From: an uncultured Clostridiaceae bacterium
Lineage (GTDB): Bacteria; Bacillota; Clostridia; Lachnospirales; Lachnospiraceae
DNA: 35,384 nucleotides
Direction of reading: 5' to 3'
NCBI GenBank assembly: GCA_947177415.1
Contig: CAMWUK010000032.1
Span: 1 to 35,384 of the forward strand
Shown here: piece by piece, positions 7,758-17,103 of the stretch
Layout: each line of letters starts with the position of its first letter
Numbering within the stretch: the stretch's first letter is position 1
The notes under the pieces: model-generated
What the model saw: only the letters and a program-made list of their open reading frames with translations
What the model was told of the DNA's origin: nothing
Database searches by the model: none
Made by a program: the position numbers and the translations under genes

Positions 7758-10700
7758 ATGGCAGGAAGAAATAGCGAATCAACTACAAGATTCGGGTGTG
7801 ATATAGCTGAACTAAAAGCAGGTATGAAAGAGGCACGAAGACAGATACGTTTAGCCAATTCTGAATTTAAAGCAGCAACAGCAGGCATGGACGATTGGGG
7901 AAAGTCTGCGGACGGAATCAGTGCGAAATTAAAGCAGTTAGATAGTGTTTTAACGGGACAGAATAAACAATTAGAACTACTTGAAGATGAGTATAGATTA
8001 GTTGTGCAGGCAGAAGGAGAAAACTCAAAGGGTGCCGAAGAATTAATGATAAAAATTAACAATCAAAAAGCTGCAATTGCCAAAACAGAAAATCAGTTAT
8101 CCAGTTATAAAGAAAAATTAGAAAGTATAGAGAGAGAGAACGAAAGGACAGAAACGGCATTTACAAGACTTTCCAGAGTTACAGAAAAACAGCAAAAAGA
8201 TCTAGAAGAGTTAAAGAATAAATATGCAAGTGCTGTTATTGTTTCTGGAAGAATGTCCGCAGAATCAAGGGAATTGGCAAGGCAAATTGATGAACTATCC
8301 AGGGAGTTGCAGGAAAACAGGACAAGAATGGAAGAAGCCCAAGACGAAGCGGATAGTCTTGATAATACGCTTAATGATGTTGAAGAATCCACACAAGAGG
8401 CAACCGGCGGTTTTACAGTAATGAAAGGTATTGTTGCAGATTTAGCGGCAAGTGCTATAAAAAAGGCTGTTGACGGATTGAAAAATTTAGCAGGTGAAGC
8501 TGTTAAAACAGGAGCTAATTTTTCAAAGGCAATGTCAGAAGTAAAAGCGATTAGTGGAGCAAACGGGAAAGATTTTGAAAAACTAAAAAATACAGCAAGA
8601 GAATACGGGGCAACTACTGTTTTTAGTGCCAGTGAATCAGCGGAAGCACTAAAATATATGGCATTGGCTGGATGGGATGCTAAAAAGAGTAGTGAAGCTT
8701 TAGGCGGTATTTTGGATTTAGCGGCAGCAAGTGGCATGGATTTGGCGAAGTCTTCAGATCTGGTAACAGATTATCTAAGTGCTTTTGGTATGAAAGCGAA
8801 AGACAGTGCATATTTTGCTGACTTATTGGCTTATGCACAAGGAAATAGCAATACAAGTGCAGAACAGCTTGGAGAAGCCTATAAAAACTGTGCAGCGAAT
8901 TTGAGTGCAGCGGGTCAAGATGTAGAAACAACAACATCTTTGCTTGCTGCAATGGCAAATCAAGGCTTGAAAGGTGCAGAAGGCGGTACAGCACTGGCAG
9001 CAATGATGCGTGATTTAACTAAAAAAATGACACAAGTAAAAGACAAGACGAAATTAGCCAAACTGGAACAAGATGGCTTTGTATCATCAACAGGAAATAT
9101 GAATGATATGTTAAAGCGAAATGTAATTTCTGTGGGAAAAACATTGATAGCTGTGTCGGATGCAAAAGGAAAATATAGGGATATGACGGATATCCTAAAA
9201 GATGTAGAAAAAGCAACAAAGGGCATGGGAAGTGCAGAGAAAGCGGCTGCACTTAGCAGTACATTCACATCTGATTCAATAAAAGGTTTGAATTTAATTC
9301 TTAAGCAGGGTATAGATAAAACCGCTATATTTGAGAAAAAATTGCGTAAGGCAGACGGTACCGCAAAAAAAATGTCGGATACTATGAATGACAATTTGAC
9401 CGGGGATACAAAACAGTTCCAATCTGCAATGGAAGAAGTATCCTTAAAAATATATGACATATTAGAGCCGGCTATGAGAGACGTTGTAAAATGGACAACC
9501 GAAATTACAACAGATTTTTCAAAATGGTTAGAGAATAAAGAAAACAAGAAAAAAATAGATGAACTTGGAAAGCAATTAGGAAATTTTGTAAAAAACGGAT
9601 TATCAAATGTAAAAGATTTTGTGAAATGGTTTCTTGATAATAAAGATGATGTGATAAATGGAATTTCAGGTATTATTGCGGGATTTGTAGCTTTTAAAAC
9701 TGTAAATACAATTACAAGTGCAGTACAAGCTTTCCAAAGATTTAAAGGCTCTATTGAGGGGGCTACTGCTGCCCAAAAACTGTTTAATCTAGCACTAAAA
9801 GCGAATCCTGCTGCCATAGCAGCGATTGGAATTGGAGTACTTACAACAGCGTTATTAAAACACGCAAAAGCAACAAAAGATACAAAAGATAAAACATACG
9901 AACTTACCGAGGAAGAAAAAAAGAATAAAAAAAGTGTGGATAAACTGGCAGAAGCCTATAAAAAAATAAAAGAAGCAAAAGAGAAATCAGTAGCAGACAC
10001 ACAGGCAGAATTTGGATATTATTCAGATCTAAAAAAAGAACTGGATAAAATTGTTGATAAAAACGGTAAGATTAAAAAGGGCTATAAAGATAGAGCTTCC
10101 TTTATTGTAAACGAGTTAAATAAGGCAATAGGAACAGAACTGTCCATAAGTGATGATGTGATTGAAAATTATAAAGAAGAGAAAAAGCAGTTAAATAAAC
10201 TTCTTGAAACAAAAAAGGCACAAATCATATTAAATGCAAACGAGGAAGCTTATACAGAAGCTATAAAAAATAAGTCAAAAGCTTTTTCGGACATGAGTGC
10301 AGCACAAAATAATTACACAAAAACAAGTCAGGAATTAGCAGATGCACAAAAATATTTGGCAGAGTGTGAAAGTAAATTAGGCGGCGAACATACTTATATG
10401 TACGAAAATTATGATCGTATGGTGGAAGCCCAAAAAGTTGTAGATGAACTTACCCAAAAACATAAGGACCAGGAAAAAACCTTAAAAAAAGCAAAGAATA
10501 CATATACAGAGTATAATATCGTTATTGAAAATTACGAAGGCTTATCCAGTGCCATCATTTCCGAGGATACTAAAAAGATAAACAGTTCCTTGGACAATAT
10601 GATAAACAACTTTGTAACTGCCAAAAATGGAACAAAAGAAGTCTTAGAAAAGCAAGTCAAAGACATGAAGAAAAAATATAAAGACTTGCAAAAGGCTGTG

Positions 10701-12821
10701 GAAGAAGGAGTACCCGGAGTTACAAAAGAAATGGTAGAATCCGCTAAAGAAATGGTCGAAAAAAGCAAAAAAGAAGTTTTAGAAAAGGAATTGGAATACA
10801 GAAAGAAACATTATGAAGATTTGCAAAAAGAAGCGGAAAAAGGAACATCAGCAGTTACAAAAGAAGAAGTCAAATCAGCTAAAGAAATGGTGGAAAAAAC
10901 AGAAAAGGAATTAAATAAATTAGAAGGTAAGACAAAGGAAAGAGAAGAAAAGAAGAGGAAACAAAGAAAAAAAGTCTTAGAAGAACAGTTGAAGTTTGCA
11001 AAGAAATATTATGAAGACTTGCAAAAAGAAGAGAAAAAAGGAACATCAGGAGTTACAAAAGAAGCAGTCAAATCAGCCAAAGAAATGGTAAAAAAAGCAG
11101 AAAAGGAATTAAATAAGTTCAAAGGAAAAGCGAAAAAAGCAGGAGAAAAGGCGGGAAAAGCAAATGCGGATGGCATAAAGTCTAAGTCGAAAGAAGCAGA
11201 GAAGGCAGCCCAACAGGTAGCGGAAAAGGCAGATAAAGGACTTAAAAAGGCAAAATCAAAGGATTCTGGTGTCAATTTTGTTCAAGGATTTGTGGACGGA
11301 ATCAATAAAAAGGCAAATGATGGAACGGTATCAGGAGCCGTTGCAGCGTTAGCCAGCAAAACCATTGAATGGTTAAATATCAAATTAGATATTCACTCTC
11401 CTTCCAGAATTGCTTTCATAATTGGTTCTTTCTTTACGGAAGGTTTTGCCAATGGAATAAGAGCTGGAATCACAAAGGCGAAAGAAGCCGTTGAAAAATT
11501 AGCCAAAGAATCCATCAAAAAAACAGCCACTATTTCAATAGGCGAAAAAATGGCAAAAGAAATTGTGGAAGGAATCAAGAAACAAAAAAGTAATGTAAAG
11601 AAATCTGCTGAAGAACTGAGTAAAATATATGTCAGTACAGCAAAAACGAAGGCTGATACATTATCAAAAAATAATAAGCTGAATCTTGCACAAGAAATTA
11701 ATTTCTGGAAAGAAATTGTAAAAGCTACAAAAAAAGGCACAAATGCCAGATTACAAGCAGAAAAGGAGCTTGCAAAAGCCAAAAAAAGCTATGCGAATGA
11801 GTGCAAGAAAATTGATAAAGAATATCTGGAAAATGTAAAAAAAGTAAATACACAGTTAAAAGAAGATATTCAAAGTGTGATAGATAAATATGATGAACAG
11901 GTTAAGAGCAGAAAAGAAAGCATAGTATCAGAAATGAGCTTATTTGATGCTTTTGAATCTTCTACAGAATATTCCAGCGAAAAGCTAATTGAAAACTTAA
12001 AAACGCAGGTACAGGCAATAGAGGGGTGGGATTCTGCCCTAGACAATTTAGAAGGTCGTAAAATAGTACCAAAAAATCTAATAGAAGAATTACAGTCTAT
12101 GGGCGTTGGAAGCCTTGCAAACATAAAACTTCTTGATGATATGTCAGACGAAGAATTAAAAGAATATGTGAGGCTGTGGAAGGAAAAGAACAAATTAGCC
12201 CAGGAAAGAGCAGAACAGGAAAACGAAGGGCTTAAGAAATCTACCCAGAAACAAATAAAGAGCCTCATAAAGACAGCCAATGCAGAGCTGAATACACTAG
12301 AAAAAGAATATAACAAAAAATTGAAGGCAATTGGGGAAAGTGCCATGGACCAGTCAAGATCCATTGGAAAAAATATTGTTTCCGGATTGAAAAAGGGAAT
12401 GAAAAGTGAAACAAGCAGCTTTCAAAAGTATTTGAATCAATTCTTTTCATCTATCACAAGCACTGCAAAAAATGCATTAAAAATACATTCACCATCAGGA
12501 ATTATGAGTGATAAAGTAGGCAAGTACATACCATTAGGAATTGCCAAAGGAATTTCACAAAATAAAGATGCAATTACAAAAGCAATGCAGGTAATTAAAA
12601 GTGATTTAGCCAATCCAATAAAAATTGACACAAGTTTAGCGAAACAGAGGATTGCAAGTGGAAATTCAAGCGGAAATTATGCAAGCTCAGGAAGTGTTAC
12701 AAAAGTAACAAATAATTATGAATTTAAGCAGTATAACAGCAGTCCAAAAGCACTAACCAGACTTGAAATTTACCGGCAGACAAGGAACCTGACTAATTTT
12801 AATCTTGTAAAGGGGGTGTAA
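7758..12821 (+). CDS. Tape measure protein
   Basis: 1687 residues. Length sets tail length, and the protein would be ejected with the DNA. In order: an N-terminal coiled coil (about 1-210), a TP901-type tape measure core (about 250-575, with TTVFSASESAEALKYMALAGWD and SDLVTDYLSAFGM), hydrophobic segments near 630-655 and 680-700, then a very long Lys/Glu coiled coil. That coiled coil holds three copies of a unit of at least 45 residues, beginning at residues about 962, 1007 and 1073 (KKYYEDLQKEEKKGTSGVTKE type). IHSPS motifs, common in these proteins, occur near 1212 and 1576. GAGGTGAG precedes ATG 7758. The C-terminal EFKQYNSSPKALTRLEIYRQTRN is also typical. Confidence 0.95.
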   Translation: MAGRNSESTTRFGCDIAELKAGMKEARRQIRLANSEFKAATAGMDDWGKSADGISAKLKQLDSVLTGQNKQLELLEDEYRLVVQAEGENSKGAEELMIKINNQKAAIAKTENQLSSYKEKLESIERENERTETAFTRLSRVTEKQQKDLEELKNKYASAVIVSGRMSAESRELARQIDELSRELQENRTRMEEAQDEADSLDNTLNDVEESTQEATGGFTVMKGIVADLAASAIKKAVDGLKNLAGEAVKTGANFSKAMSEVKAISGANGKDFEKLKNTAREYGATTVFSASESAEALKYMALAGWDAKKSSEALGGILDLAAASGMDLAKSSDLVTDYLSAFGMKAKDSAYFADLLAYAQGNSNTSAEQLGEAYKNCAANLSAAGQDVETTTSLLAAMANQGLKGAEGGTALAAMMRDLTKKMTQVKDKTKLAKLEQDGFVSSTGNMNDMLKRNVISVGKTLIAVSDAKGKYRDMTDILKDVEKATKGMGSAEKAAALSSTFTSDSIKGLNLILKQGIDKTAIFEKKLRKADGTAKKMSDTMNDNLTGDTKQFQSAMEEVSLKIYDILEPAMRDVVKWTTEITTDFSKWLENKENKKKIDELGKQLGNFVKNGLSNVKDFVKWFLDNKDDVINGISGIIAGFVAFKTVNTITSAVQAFQRFKGSIEGATAAQKLFNLALKANPAAIAAIGIGVLTTALLKHAKATKDTKDKTYELTEEEKKNKKSVDKLAEAYKKIKEAKEKSVADTQAEFGYYSDLKKELDKIVDKNGKIKKGYKDRASFIVNELNKAIGTELSISDDVIENYKEEKKQLNKLLETKKAQIILNANEEAYTEAIKNKSKAFSDMSAAQNNYTKTSQELADAQKYLAECESKLGGEHTYMYENYDRMVEAQKVVDELTQKHKDQEKTLKKAKNTYTEYNIVIENYEGLSSAIISEDTKKINSSLDNMINNFVTAKNGTKEVLEKQVKDMKKKYKDLQKAVEEGVPGVTKEMVESAKEMVEKSKKEVLEKELEYRKKHYEDLQKEAEKGTSAVTKEEVKSAKEMVEKTEKELNKLEGKTKEREEKKRKQRKKVLEEQLKFAKKYYEDLQKEEKKGTSGVTKEAVKSAKEMVKKAEKELNKFKGKAKKAGEKAGKANADGIKSKSKEAEKAAQQVAEKADKGLKKAKSKDSGVNFVQGFVDGINKKANDGTVSGAVAALASKTIEWLNIKLDIHSPSRIAFIIGSFFTEGFANGIRAGITKAKEAVEKLAKESIKKTATISIGEKMAKEIVEGIKKQKSNVKKSAEELSKIYVSTAKTKADTLSKNNKLNLAQEINFWKEIVKATKKGTNARLQAEKELAKAKKSYANECKKIDKEYLENVKKVNTQLKEDIQSVIDKYDEQVKSRKESIVSEMSLFDAFESSTEYSSEKLIENLKTQVQAIEGWDSALDNLEGRKIVPKNLIEELQSMGVGSLANIKLLDDMSDEELKEYVRLWKEKNKLAQERAEQENEGLKKSTQKQIKSLIKTANAELNTLEKEYNKKLKAIGESAMDQSRSIGKNIVSGLKKGMKSETSSFQKYLNQFFSSITSTAKNALKIHSPSGIMSDKVGKYIPLGIAKGISQNKDAITKAMQVIKSDLANPIKIDTSLAKQRIASGNSSGNYASSGSVTKVTNNYEFKQYNSSPKALTRLEIYRQTRNLTNFNLVKGV
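10641..11115 (+). repeat. Threefold internal repeat of the tape measure coiled coil
   Basis: Three related units start at 10641, 10776 and 10974. The first two are 135 bp apart; the third is offset by a Lys/Arg-rich insert. Each encodes K-x-Y-x-DLQK ... G-x-x-x-VTKE-x-V-x-SAKEMV. Gain or loss of a 45-residue unit would change predicted tail length by a fixed step. Confidence 0.8.
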
Positions 12822-12824
12822 GCT

Positions 12825-13670
12825 TTGATAGAGATAAAAGTGAAAAATTATTTAGGGAAAATATTAGATTTTCAGGCAACAAATGATTATACGATTACTT
12901 CTGTGGAAGGGCTTAGCCCTTCCATGGGAATCATAAACACATCAAAACTTGCTAAAGTAGATGGATCTTTTTACAATTCTGGAAGAGTAGAGCAGAGAAA
13001 CATTGTTATTACAATTGTTCCAAACAACAATATTGAAAACAACAGGCTTTATTTATATGAGTTTTTTAAGCCAAACAAGAAAGTAACTATGTATTTCAAA
13101 ACTAATCAAAGAAATGTGTATATTGAAGGGTACGTGGAAAGCTTTGAGGGTTCTCTATATACACAAAGGCAAAGTTTCCAGGCAAGTATTATATGTCCAC
13201 AGCCTTATTTTTCAGATATGCAGGCAAAGACCTTTACGCAGGCAACGCATAAAAACACATTTACATTTCCGTTTTCAATTCCGGAAGAAGGTATAACATT
13301 TTCAGAATTAAGCGAAATAAAGGACTGCAACGTTTTAAATCTGGGTGTTGCTTCAGGATTAATTATAGAACTGATAGCAAGTAATACAGTTAGAAACCCA
13401 AAAATTTTTAATAGGACCATGCGTGAAAAAATTGAATTAAATTACACAATGAAAAGCGGTGATGTGATTCAAATAGACACCAGAACGGGGAATAAAGGCA
13501 TTATTTTAATCAGGAATGGAATAAGCCAAAATATTCTATTTTCGCTGTTAAAAGGCTCAAAATGGCTTTCTGTGGAATCAGGAGAAAACCTATTTACGTT
13601 TTCCAGCGACTACGGCAACAACAATTTACAAGTAACTTATAAGTTTTATACGTTGCATGAGGGGGTGTAG
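12825..13670 (+). CDS. Distal tail protein (Dit, siphovirus tail component)
   Basis: A 281-residue protein that would form the hexameric ring joining tail tube and baseplate. The N-terminal half fits the Dit family: GLSPSMGIINTSKLAKVDGSFYNSGRVEQRNIVI, then YEFFKPNKKVTMYFKTNQRNVYIEGYVESFE and the conserved SFQASIICPQPYF. The C-terminal half is a beta-sandwich with TRTGNKGIILIRNG. TTG 12825 is the start, with GGGGGTG (12812-12818) upstream and the tape measure stop four bases earlier. Confidence 0.92.
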   Translation: MIEIKVKNYLGKILDFQATNDYTITSVEGLSPSMGIINTSKLAKVDGSFYNSGRVEQRNIVITIVPNNNIENNRLYLYEFFKPNKKVTMYFKTNQRNVYIEGYVESFEGSLYTQRQSFQASIICPQPYFSDMQAKTFTQATHKNTFTFPFSIPEEGITFSELSEIKDCNVLNLGVASGLIIELIASNTVRNPKIFNRTMREKIELNYTMKSGDVIQIDTRTGNKGIILIRNGISQNILFSLLKGSKWLSVESGENLFTFSSDYGNNNLQVTYKFYTLHEGV

Positions 13671-13672
13671 AC

Positions 13673-15835
13673 ATGAATCTGTATGTACTTAACAAGAAAT
13701 TTGAGCATATAGAAGTGATAGACACATATACAAGCATAATCTGGACAAACAGATATTATTCCTATGGAGATTTTGAATTATATTTACCAGCAAATAAAAA
13801 TGTTCTGAGTGTCCTGAAAAAAGATTATTACATAGTCCGGGAAGGACAAGAAGATAATGCTATGATAATAGACACAATAAAGATAACAACAGATGAAGAA
13901 TTAGGCAACTTTCTGATAATTACAGGAAAATGCTTAAAAAGCATAGTGTATCGTAGAATAATCTGGAATCAAACAAACTTAAATAATACACTGGAAACAT
14001 GCATAGAGCAGCTTTTGAATGAAAATGCGATATGTGCGAAGGATTCTAAGCGGAACTTTGAAAACTTAGCAATAAAAAGCATGATTCAAACAGATATAGC
14101 AATAGAAGCCCAGTATTGTGGGGAGAATTTAGGTGAAGTAATTAGTTCGCTCTGTGAGCAGAATGGGCTTGGCTGGGACATAAGCCTTGATTTGAAAGAA
14201 AAAAGATTTTATTTTTCGCTATATTCTGGTATAAACCGGAGTTACCAGCAGAATAAAAATCAGTGGATTATATTTTCTAATGGGTATGAGAATCTTCTAA
14301 AAACAGAATATACATACAGCAAAGAAAATTATAAGAATGCTGCCCTGGTGGCAGGGGAAGGAGAGGGAACAGAGCGGAAGTATACGGAAATTGGAACAAC
14401 AAAAGGAATGGAAAGATTTGAAACTTTTGTGGATGCTGGAGATGTCAGCTCAAATTCCGGGGAAATTTCAGAGGGAGAATATAAAGCCCAATTAAAACAA
14501 AAAGGCGAAGAGACTCTTTCAGAAAATAAGGAAACTGAAAATTTTGAGGGCGAAGTAGTTGACTACCAATTTTCTTTAGGAAAAGACTATTTTTTGGGGG
14601 ATATTGTAGAAATTGAAAACGAATATGGAATGCAGGCAGTTAGCAGAATTACAGAAGTAATTGAAAGTATTGACGAGAGTGGCATATATACTATCCCGAC
14701 ATTTTCAGCATGGGAAGGCTTATGTATAGCTGAACCAGATAAAAGCGATGATATTATAACATTTGATCCACCAAAACCAGAAAAAACGGAACCAGAAGAA
14801 CCAAAAGATCCAATTATAATTGATGCTACATATACAGGTGTAGAGTTTAATTTGGCGGCAAAAAAGGTCGCAGGAACTAAAACAAGTGGAATAATTCCAC
14901 AATTTACAAAAGATAAAATAATAACAAAAATAGAATTTACAGACATACCGCCAGAAAACAAAGAATTTGAAACACTCACCGAAACTGACGAAGGACATAG
15001 CATAAAATTATATCTGGACAATAACGTGTTAAAAATGTATACGGATGTTGATATAATACGACTACCGCAAAATATGAGCGATATGTTTTGCTATTTTGGT
15101 GCTGTAAAAGAAATAGACTTATCAAAATTCGATACATCAAATGTAACGACTATGCAAGGCATGTTTCAAGGGTGCAATAATTTATTAAATTTAGATGTAT
15201 CAAAATTTAATACAGAAAATGTAGAAAGTATGAAAAGTATGTTTGCATATTGCTTTAATTTACAGAATTTAGATTTGTCGGGGTTCGGCACATCAAATGT
15301 GACAAATATGTCTATGATGTTTGCAGAATGCTATGAGTTAAAAGAACTTAATATGTCAAGCTTTGATACATCAAATGTGACAAATATGTCTATGATGTTC
15401 CATCTTTGCAAGAGTTTAGTAAGTATAGATGTATCAAGCTTTGACACATCTAATGTGACAGATATGTCTATGATGTTTGCATATTGCGAAAAAATAAAAA
15501 ACATAGATGTCTCTATGTTTAACAATTCTTCAAAACTTATTGGCATACCAGGCATGTTTTCAAATTGTTACGAATTGGAAAATATAAATCTGGCTAATTT
15601 TAAAACAAATAGAGTAAAAACAATGTCAACTATGTTTGAAGAATGCAGAGCATTGACTTCCTTAGATTTAAGAAGTTTTGATACTAATAGAGCTGAAAGT
15701 GCAATGAATATGTTTAAAAATTGCACGAAACTAAAAAACATAATGGTGACAGATGGAAAGTGGTATTTTTATAGTAGTACATCTACATCTGGAATGTTTG
15801 ACGGATGCGGATGCAGTAGAGTAACGTATGCTTAA
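13673..15835 (+). CDS. Tail hub protein (Gp37-like) fused to BspA-type leucine-rich repeats
   Basis: 720 residues. About 1-350 match the siphovirus ReqiPepy6 Gp37-like/Tal hub family (LYVLNKKFEHIEVIDTYTS, YSYGDFELYLP, GLGWDIS), the piece that closes the tail tip. A Pro/Glu/Lys linker (about 358-380) leads to a small beta domain and then, from residue 468, about nine BspA-like (DUF285) repeats of 26 residues with the pattern MxxMFxxCxxLxxLDLSxFDTSNVTN. Each unit carries one Cys. The repeats are known from bacterial and protist surface proteins and bind other proteins, so here they are the likely host-receptor module. The start ATG 13673 lies two bases after the Dit stop, with GGGGGTG upstream. 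Confidence 0.9.
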   Translation: MNLYVLNKKFEHIEVIDTYTSIIWTNRYYSYGDFELYLPANKNVLSVLKKDYYIVREGQEDNAMIIDTIKITTDEELGNFLIITGKCLKSIVYRRIIWNQTNLNNTLETCIEQLLNENAICAKDSKRNFENLAIKSMIQTDIAIEAQYCGENLGEVISSLCEQNGLGWDISLDLKEKRFYFSLYSGINRSYQQNKNQWIIFSNGYENLLKTEYTYSKENYKNAALVAGEGEGTERKYTEIGTTKGMERFETFVDAGDVSSNSGEISEGEYKAQLKQKGEETLSENKETENFEGEVVDYQFSLGKDYFLGDIVEIENEYGMQAVSRITEVIESIDESGIYTIPTFSAWEGLCIAEPDKSDDIITFDPPKPEKTEPEEPKDPIIIDATYTGVEFNLAAKKVAGTKTSGIIPQFTKDKIITKIEFTDIPPENKEFETLTETDEGHSIKLYLDNNVLKMYTDVDIIRLPQNMSDMFCYFGAVKEIDLSKFDTSNVTTMQGMFQGCNNLLNLDVSKFNTENVESMKSMFAYCFNLQNLDLSGFGTSNVTNMSMMFAECYELKELNMSSFDTSNVTNMSMMFHLCKSLVSIDVSSFDTSNVTDMSMMFAYCEKIKNIDVSMFNNSSKLIGIPGMFSNCYELENINLANFKTNRVKTMSTMFEECRALTSLDLRSFDTNRAESAMNMFKNCTKLKNIMVTDGKWYFYSSTSTSGMFDGCGCSRVTYA
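15074..15832 (+). repeat. BspA-like repeat array in the tail hub gene
   Basis: About nine tandem 78-bp coding repeats. The units around 15292-15333 and 15370-15411 share a run of over 30 nearly identical bases, a sign of recent duplication. The array is in frame and ends with a Cys-rich cap (GMFDGCGCSRV). Confidence 0.85.
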
Positions 15836-15849
15836 AGGAGAAGGTAAAT

Positions 15850-16605
15850 ATGATAGAATATGGTTTTTTTAGTACAGTAAATAACGATAGAACATATAAC
15901 GAAGATAGCTTTAATGAATTTTTTAGTGGAATTTTAAGCGAATCAGGCATTTATAAAAAAAGTGGTGCAGGCTTGCAGGTTTCTGCAGGGCAGGGATTAA
16001 GTATCAATGTTCCGACAGGGAAAGCAAGAATCTGTAATCTTTTTGTAAAAGTAAAGTCTACAGAAAATGTGGAATTACAGGTTTCAGACATAGCAAATTC
16101 AAGATATGATGCTATTGTACTAAGATATAATAAAGATGAAAGAGAAATAACATTACAGGCATTAGCTGGAATCCCGTCTAGTTCACCAGCAAAACCAGAA
16201 ATTACCAGAAATGAAAATATATTCGATATCTGCCTAGCTTATGTATATGTGGCAGCAGGAGCCACAAGCATAGATACAGACAATATAACAGATACAAGAG
16301 AAGATAAAGCGTTATGCGGATATGTAGAGTTGCAAATTGATGGTATAAACGCAGGCATAAAAGAGTATAAAAATGCATTTGAACTTACCACAGAAGCAAA
16401 TCAAATAAGTATTGGAATTTCTGAATATGATGCGGACAATGATGTTTTTTCTGCTAGCATAAATGGAATCATGCTTGTAGAAAGTATTGACTACACAATA
16501 TCTGGAACTGGATCCATGGCAAAAGTTAATTTTACAAATATGCTTGATTCTGGAAATATGATAGAATTTAAGGTGTTAAAAGCTATAGTAGAAGTAAAAG
16601 AGTAA
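15850..16605 (+). CDS. Baseplate / tail-tip structural protein
   Basis: A 251-residue protein of a type common as the last tail gene in Clostridia siphophages, starting with YGFFSTVNNDRTYNEDSFNEFFSG (the G-F-F-x-S-V-N-x-D-R-x-Y motif), then a beta-rich LQVSAGQGLSINVPTGKARI, a YDAIVLRYNKDEREI strand pair, and IASNITDTREDK-like SIDTDNITDTREDK before a C-terminal beta domain. It probably attaches the receptor-binding parts to the hub. AAGGAGAAGG precedes ATG 15850. No holin or lysin follows, which is odd for this position. Confidence 0.78.
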   Translation: MIEYGFFSTVNNDRTYNEDSFNEFFSGILSESGIYKKSGAGLQVSAGQGLSINVPTGKARICNLFVKVKSTENVELQVSDIANSRYDAIVLRYNKDEREITLQALAGIPSSSPAKPEITRNENIFDICLAYVYVAAGATSIDTDNITDTREDKALCGYVELQIDGINAGIKEYKNAFELTTEANQISIGISEYDADNDVFSASINGIMLVESIDYTISGTGSMAKVNFTNMLDSGNMIEFKVLKAIVEVKE

Positions 16606-16608
16606 AAG

Positions 16609-16622
16609 TTGCACCAGTGCAA
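16609..16622. promoter_or_regulatory. Candidate operator palindrome, copy 1
   Basis: TTGCACCAGTGCAA is a near-perfect palindrome. A 12/14 match lies at 16992-17005 on the other side of the adjacent XRE gene. Paired sites around a small repressor suggest operator function. The binding protein is inferred, not shown. Confidence 0.45.
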
Positions 16623-16628
16623 CAAAAA

Positions 16629-16657
16629 GGGTGATGCATTTAAGTATTGCATCACCC
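16629..16657. terminator. Strong bidirectional terminator hairpin
   Basis: GGGTGATGCA (16629-16638) pairs perfectly with TGCATCACCC (16648-16657). An A-run (16624-16628) becomes a U-run on the minus strand, so it best serves the minus-strand XRE gene. It also lies just after the last tail gene and can stop the late phage transcript. Confidence 0.85.
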
Positions 16658-16663
16658 ACAATA

Positions 16664-16840
16664 TTATCTACATAATTCATCTAAAGTGACGTTCAATGCA
16701 TCAGAAAGTTTTATAAGGGTAGATACCCGTCCATCACCTCTTTTCTCTAGATCCTCAATTGTGCGAACGGGAACGCCACTAAGTTCCGAAAGAGAACGAA
16801 TAGAAAGCCCTCTTTCGTTTCTAATTTTCTTTAAGTTCAT
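16664..16840 (-). CDS. Small XRE-type helix-turn-helix regulator
   Basis: 58 residues, almost entirely one Cro/C1-type helix-turn-helix: MNLKKIRNERGLSIRSLSEL, then SGVPVRTIEDLEKRG with the recognition helix, and LIKLSDALNVTLDELCR. It ends at TAA (16664-16666 on the + strand). GGATGGTG lies upstream of the ATG at 16840. It faces the late genes and may be the prophage repressor or a small accessory regulator. Two similar palindromes (16609 and 16992) flank it. It is short even for the family, but complete. Confidence 0.85.
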   Translation of the reverse strand: MNLKKIRNERGLSIRSLSELSGVPVRTIEDLEKRGDGRVSTLIKLSDALNVTLDELCR

Positions 16841-16991
16841 AATCTATCACCATCCTATAGAATTGATTTAATAACAAAAATAAATACTAGAATAGTACCA
16901 AAAAAATTAGTACATTGTACAATAGTTTTAATAAATGCTTGAAAAATTCTTTTTTCATCTTGTCAAGAAGAAGTTGAAAAAAATAAAAAAA

Positions 16992-17005
16992 TTGTACTAG
17001 TGCAA
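16992..17005. promoter_or_regulatory. Candidate operator palindrome, copy 2
   Basis: TTGTACTAGTGCAA matches copy 1 at 16609 in 12 of 14 positions. A related perfect 10-mer ATTGTACAAT lies at 16914-16923, closer to the XRE start. Together they form a plausible operator set upstream and downstream of the small XRE gene. Confidence 0.45.
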
Positions 17006-17011
17006 TGTAAT

Positions 17012-17041
17012 AAAAAGCACCCTTTACAGGGCACTTTTTTT
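17012..17041. terminator. Probable bidirectional terminator
   Basis: AAAAAG...CCCT pairs with AGGG...CTTTTT around a TTAC loop, with a 2x2 CA/CA mismatch in the stem. U-runs exist in both directions. It sits just past the end of the 17104-17241 minus-strand gene. Confidence 0.55.
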
Positions 17042-17103
17042 AATATATAATGATAAAAAAGAGCGGTAACAAGACCGCCCTTTCTGTGTGTGTTTAGGCT
17101 GAT

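Noticed and set aside
8960-9817. 285-codon open frame on the minus strand inside the tape measure gene
   Set aside because: It lies wholly opposite a confident + strand gene, has hydrophobic low-complexity content typical of antisense frames, and no ribosome site.
15074-15832. 78-bp repeats in the tail hub gene considered as a CRISPR array or minisatellite
   Set aside because: The units encode BspA-like repeats in frame with conserved protein positions.
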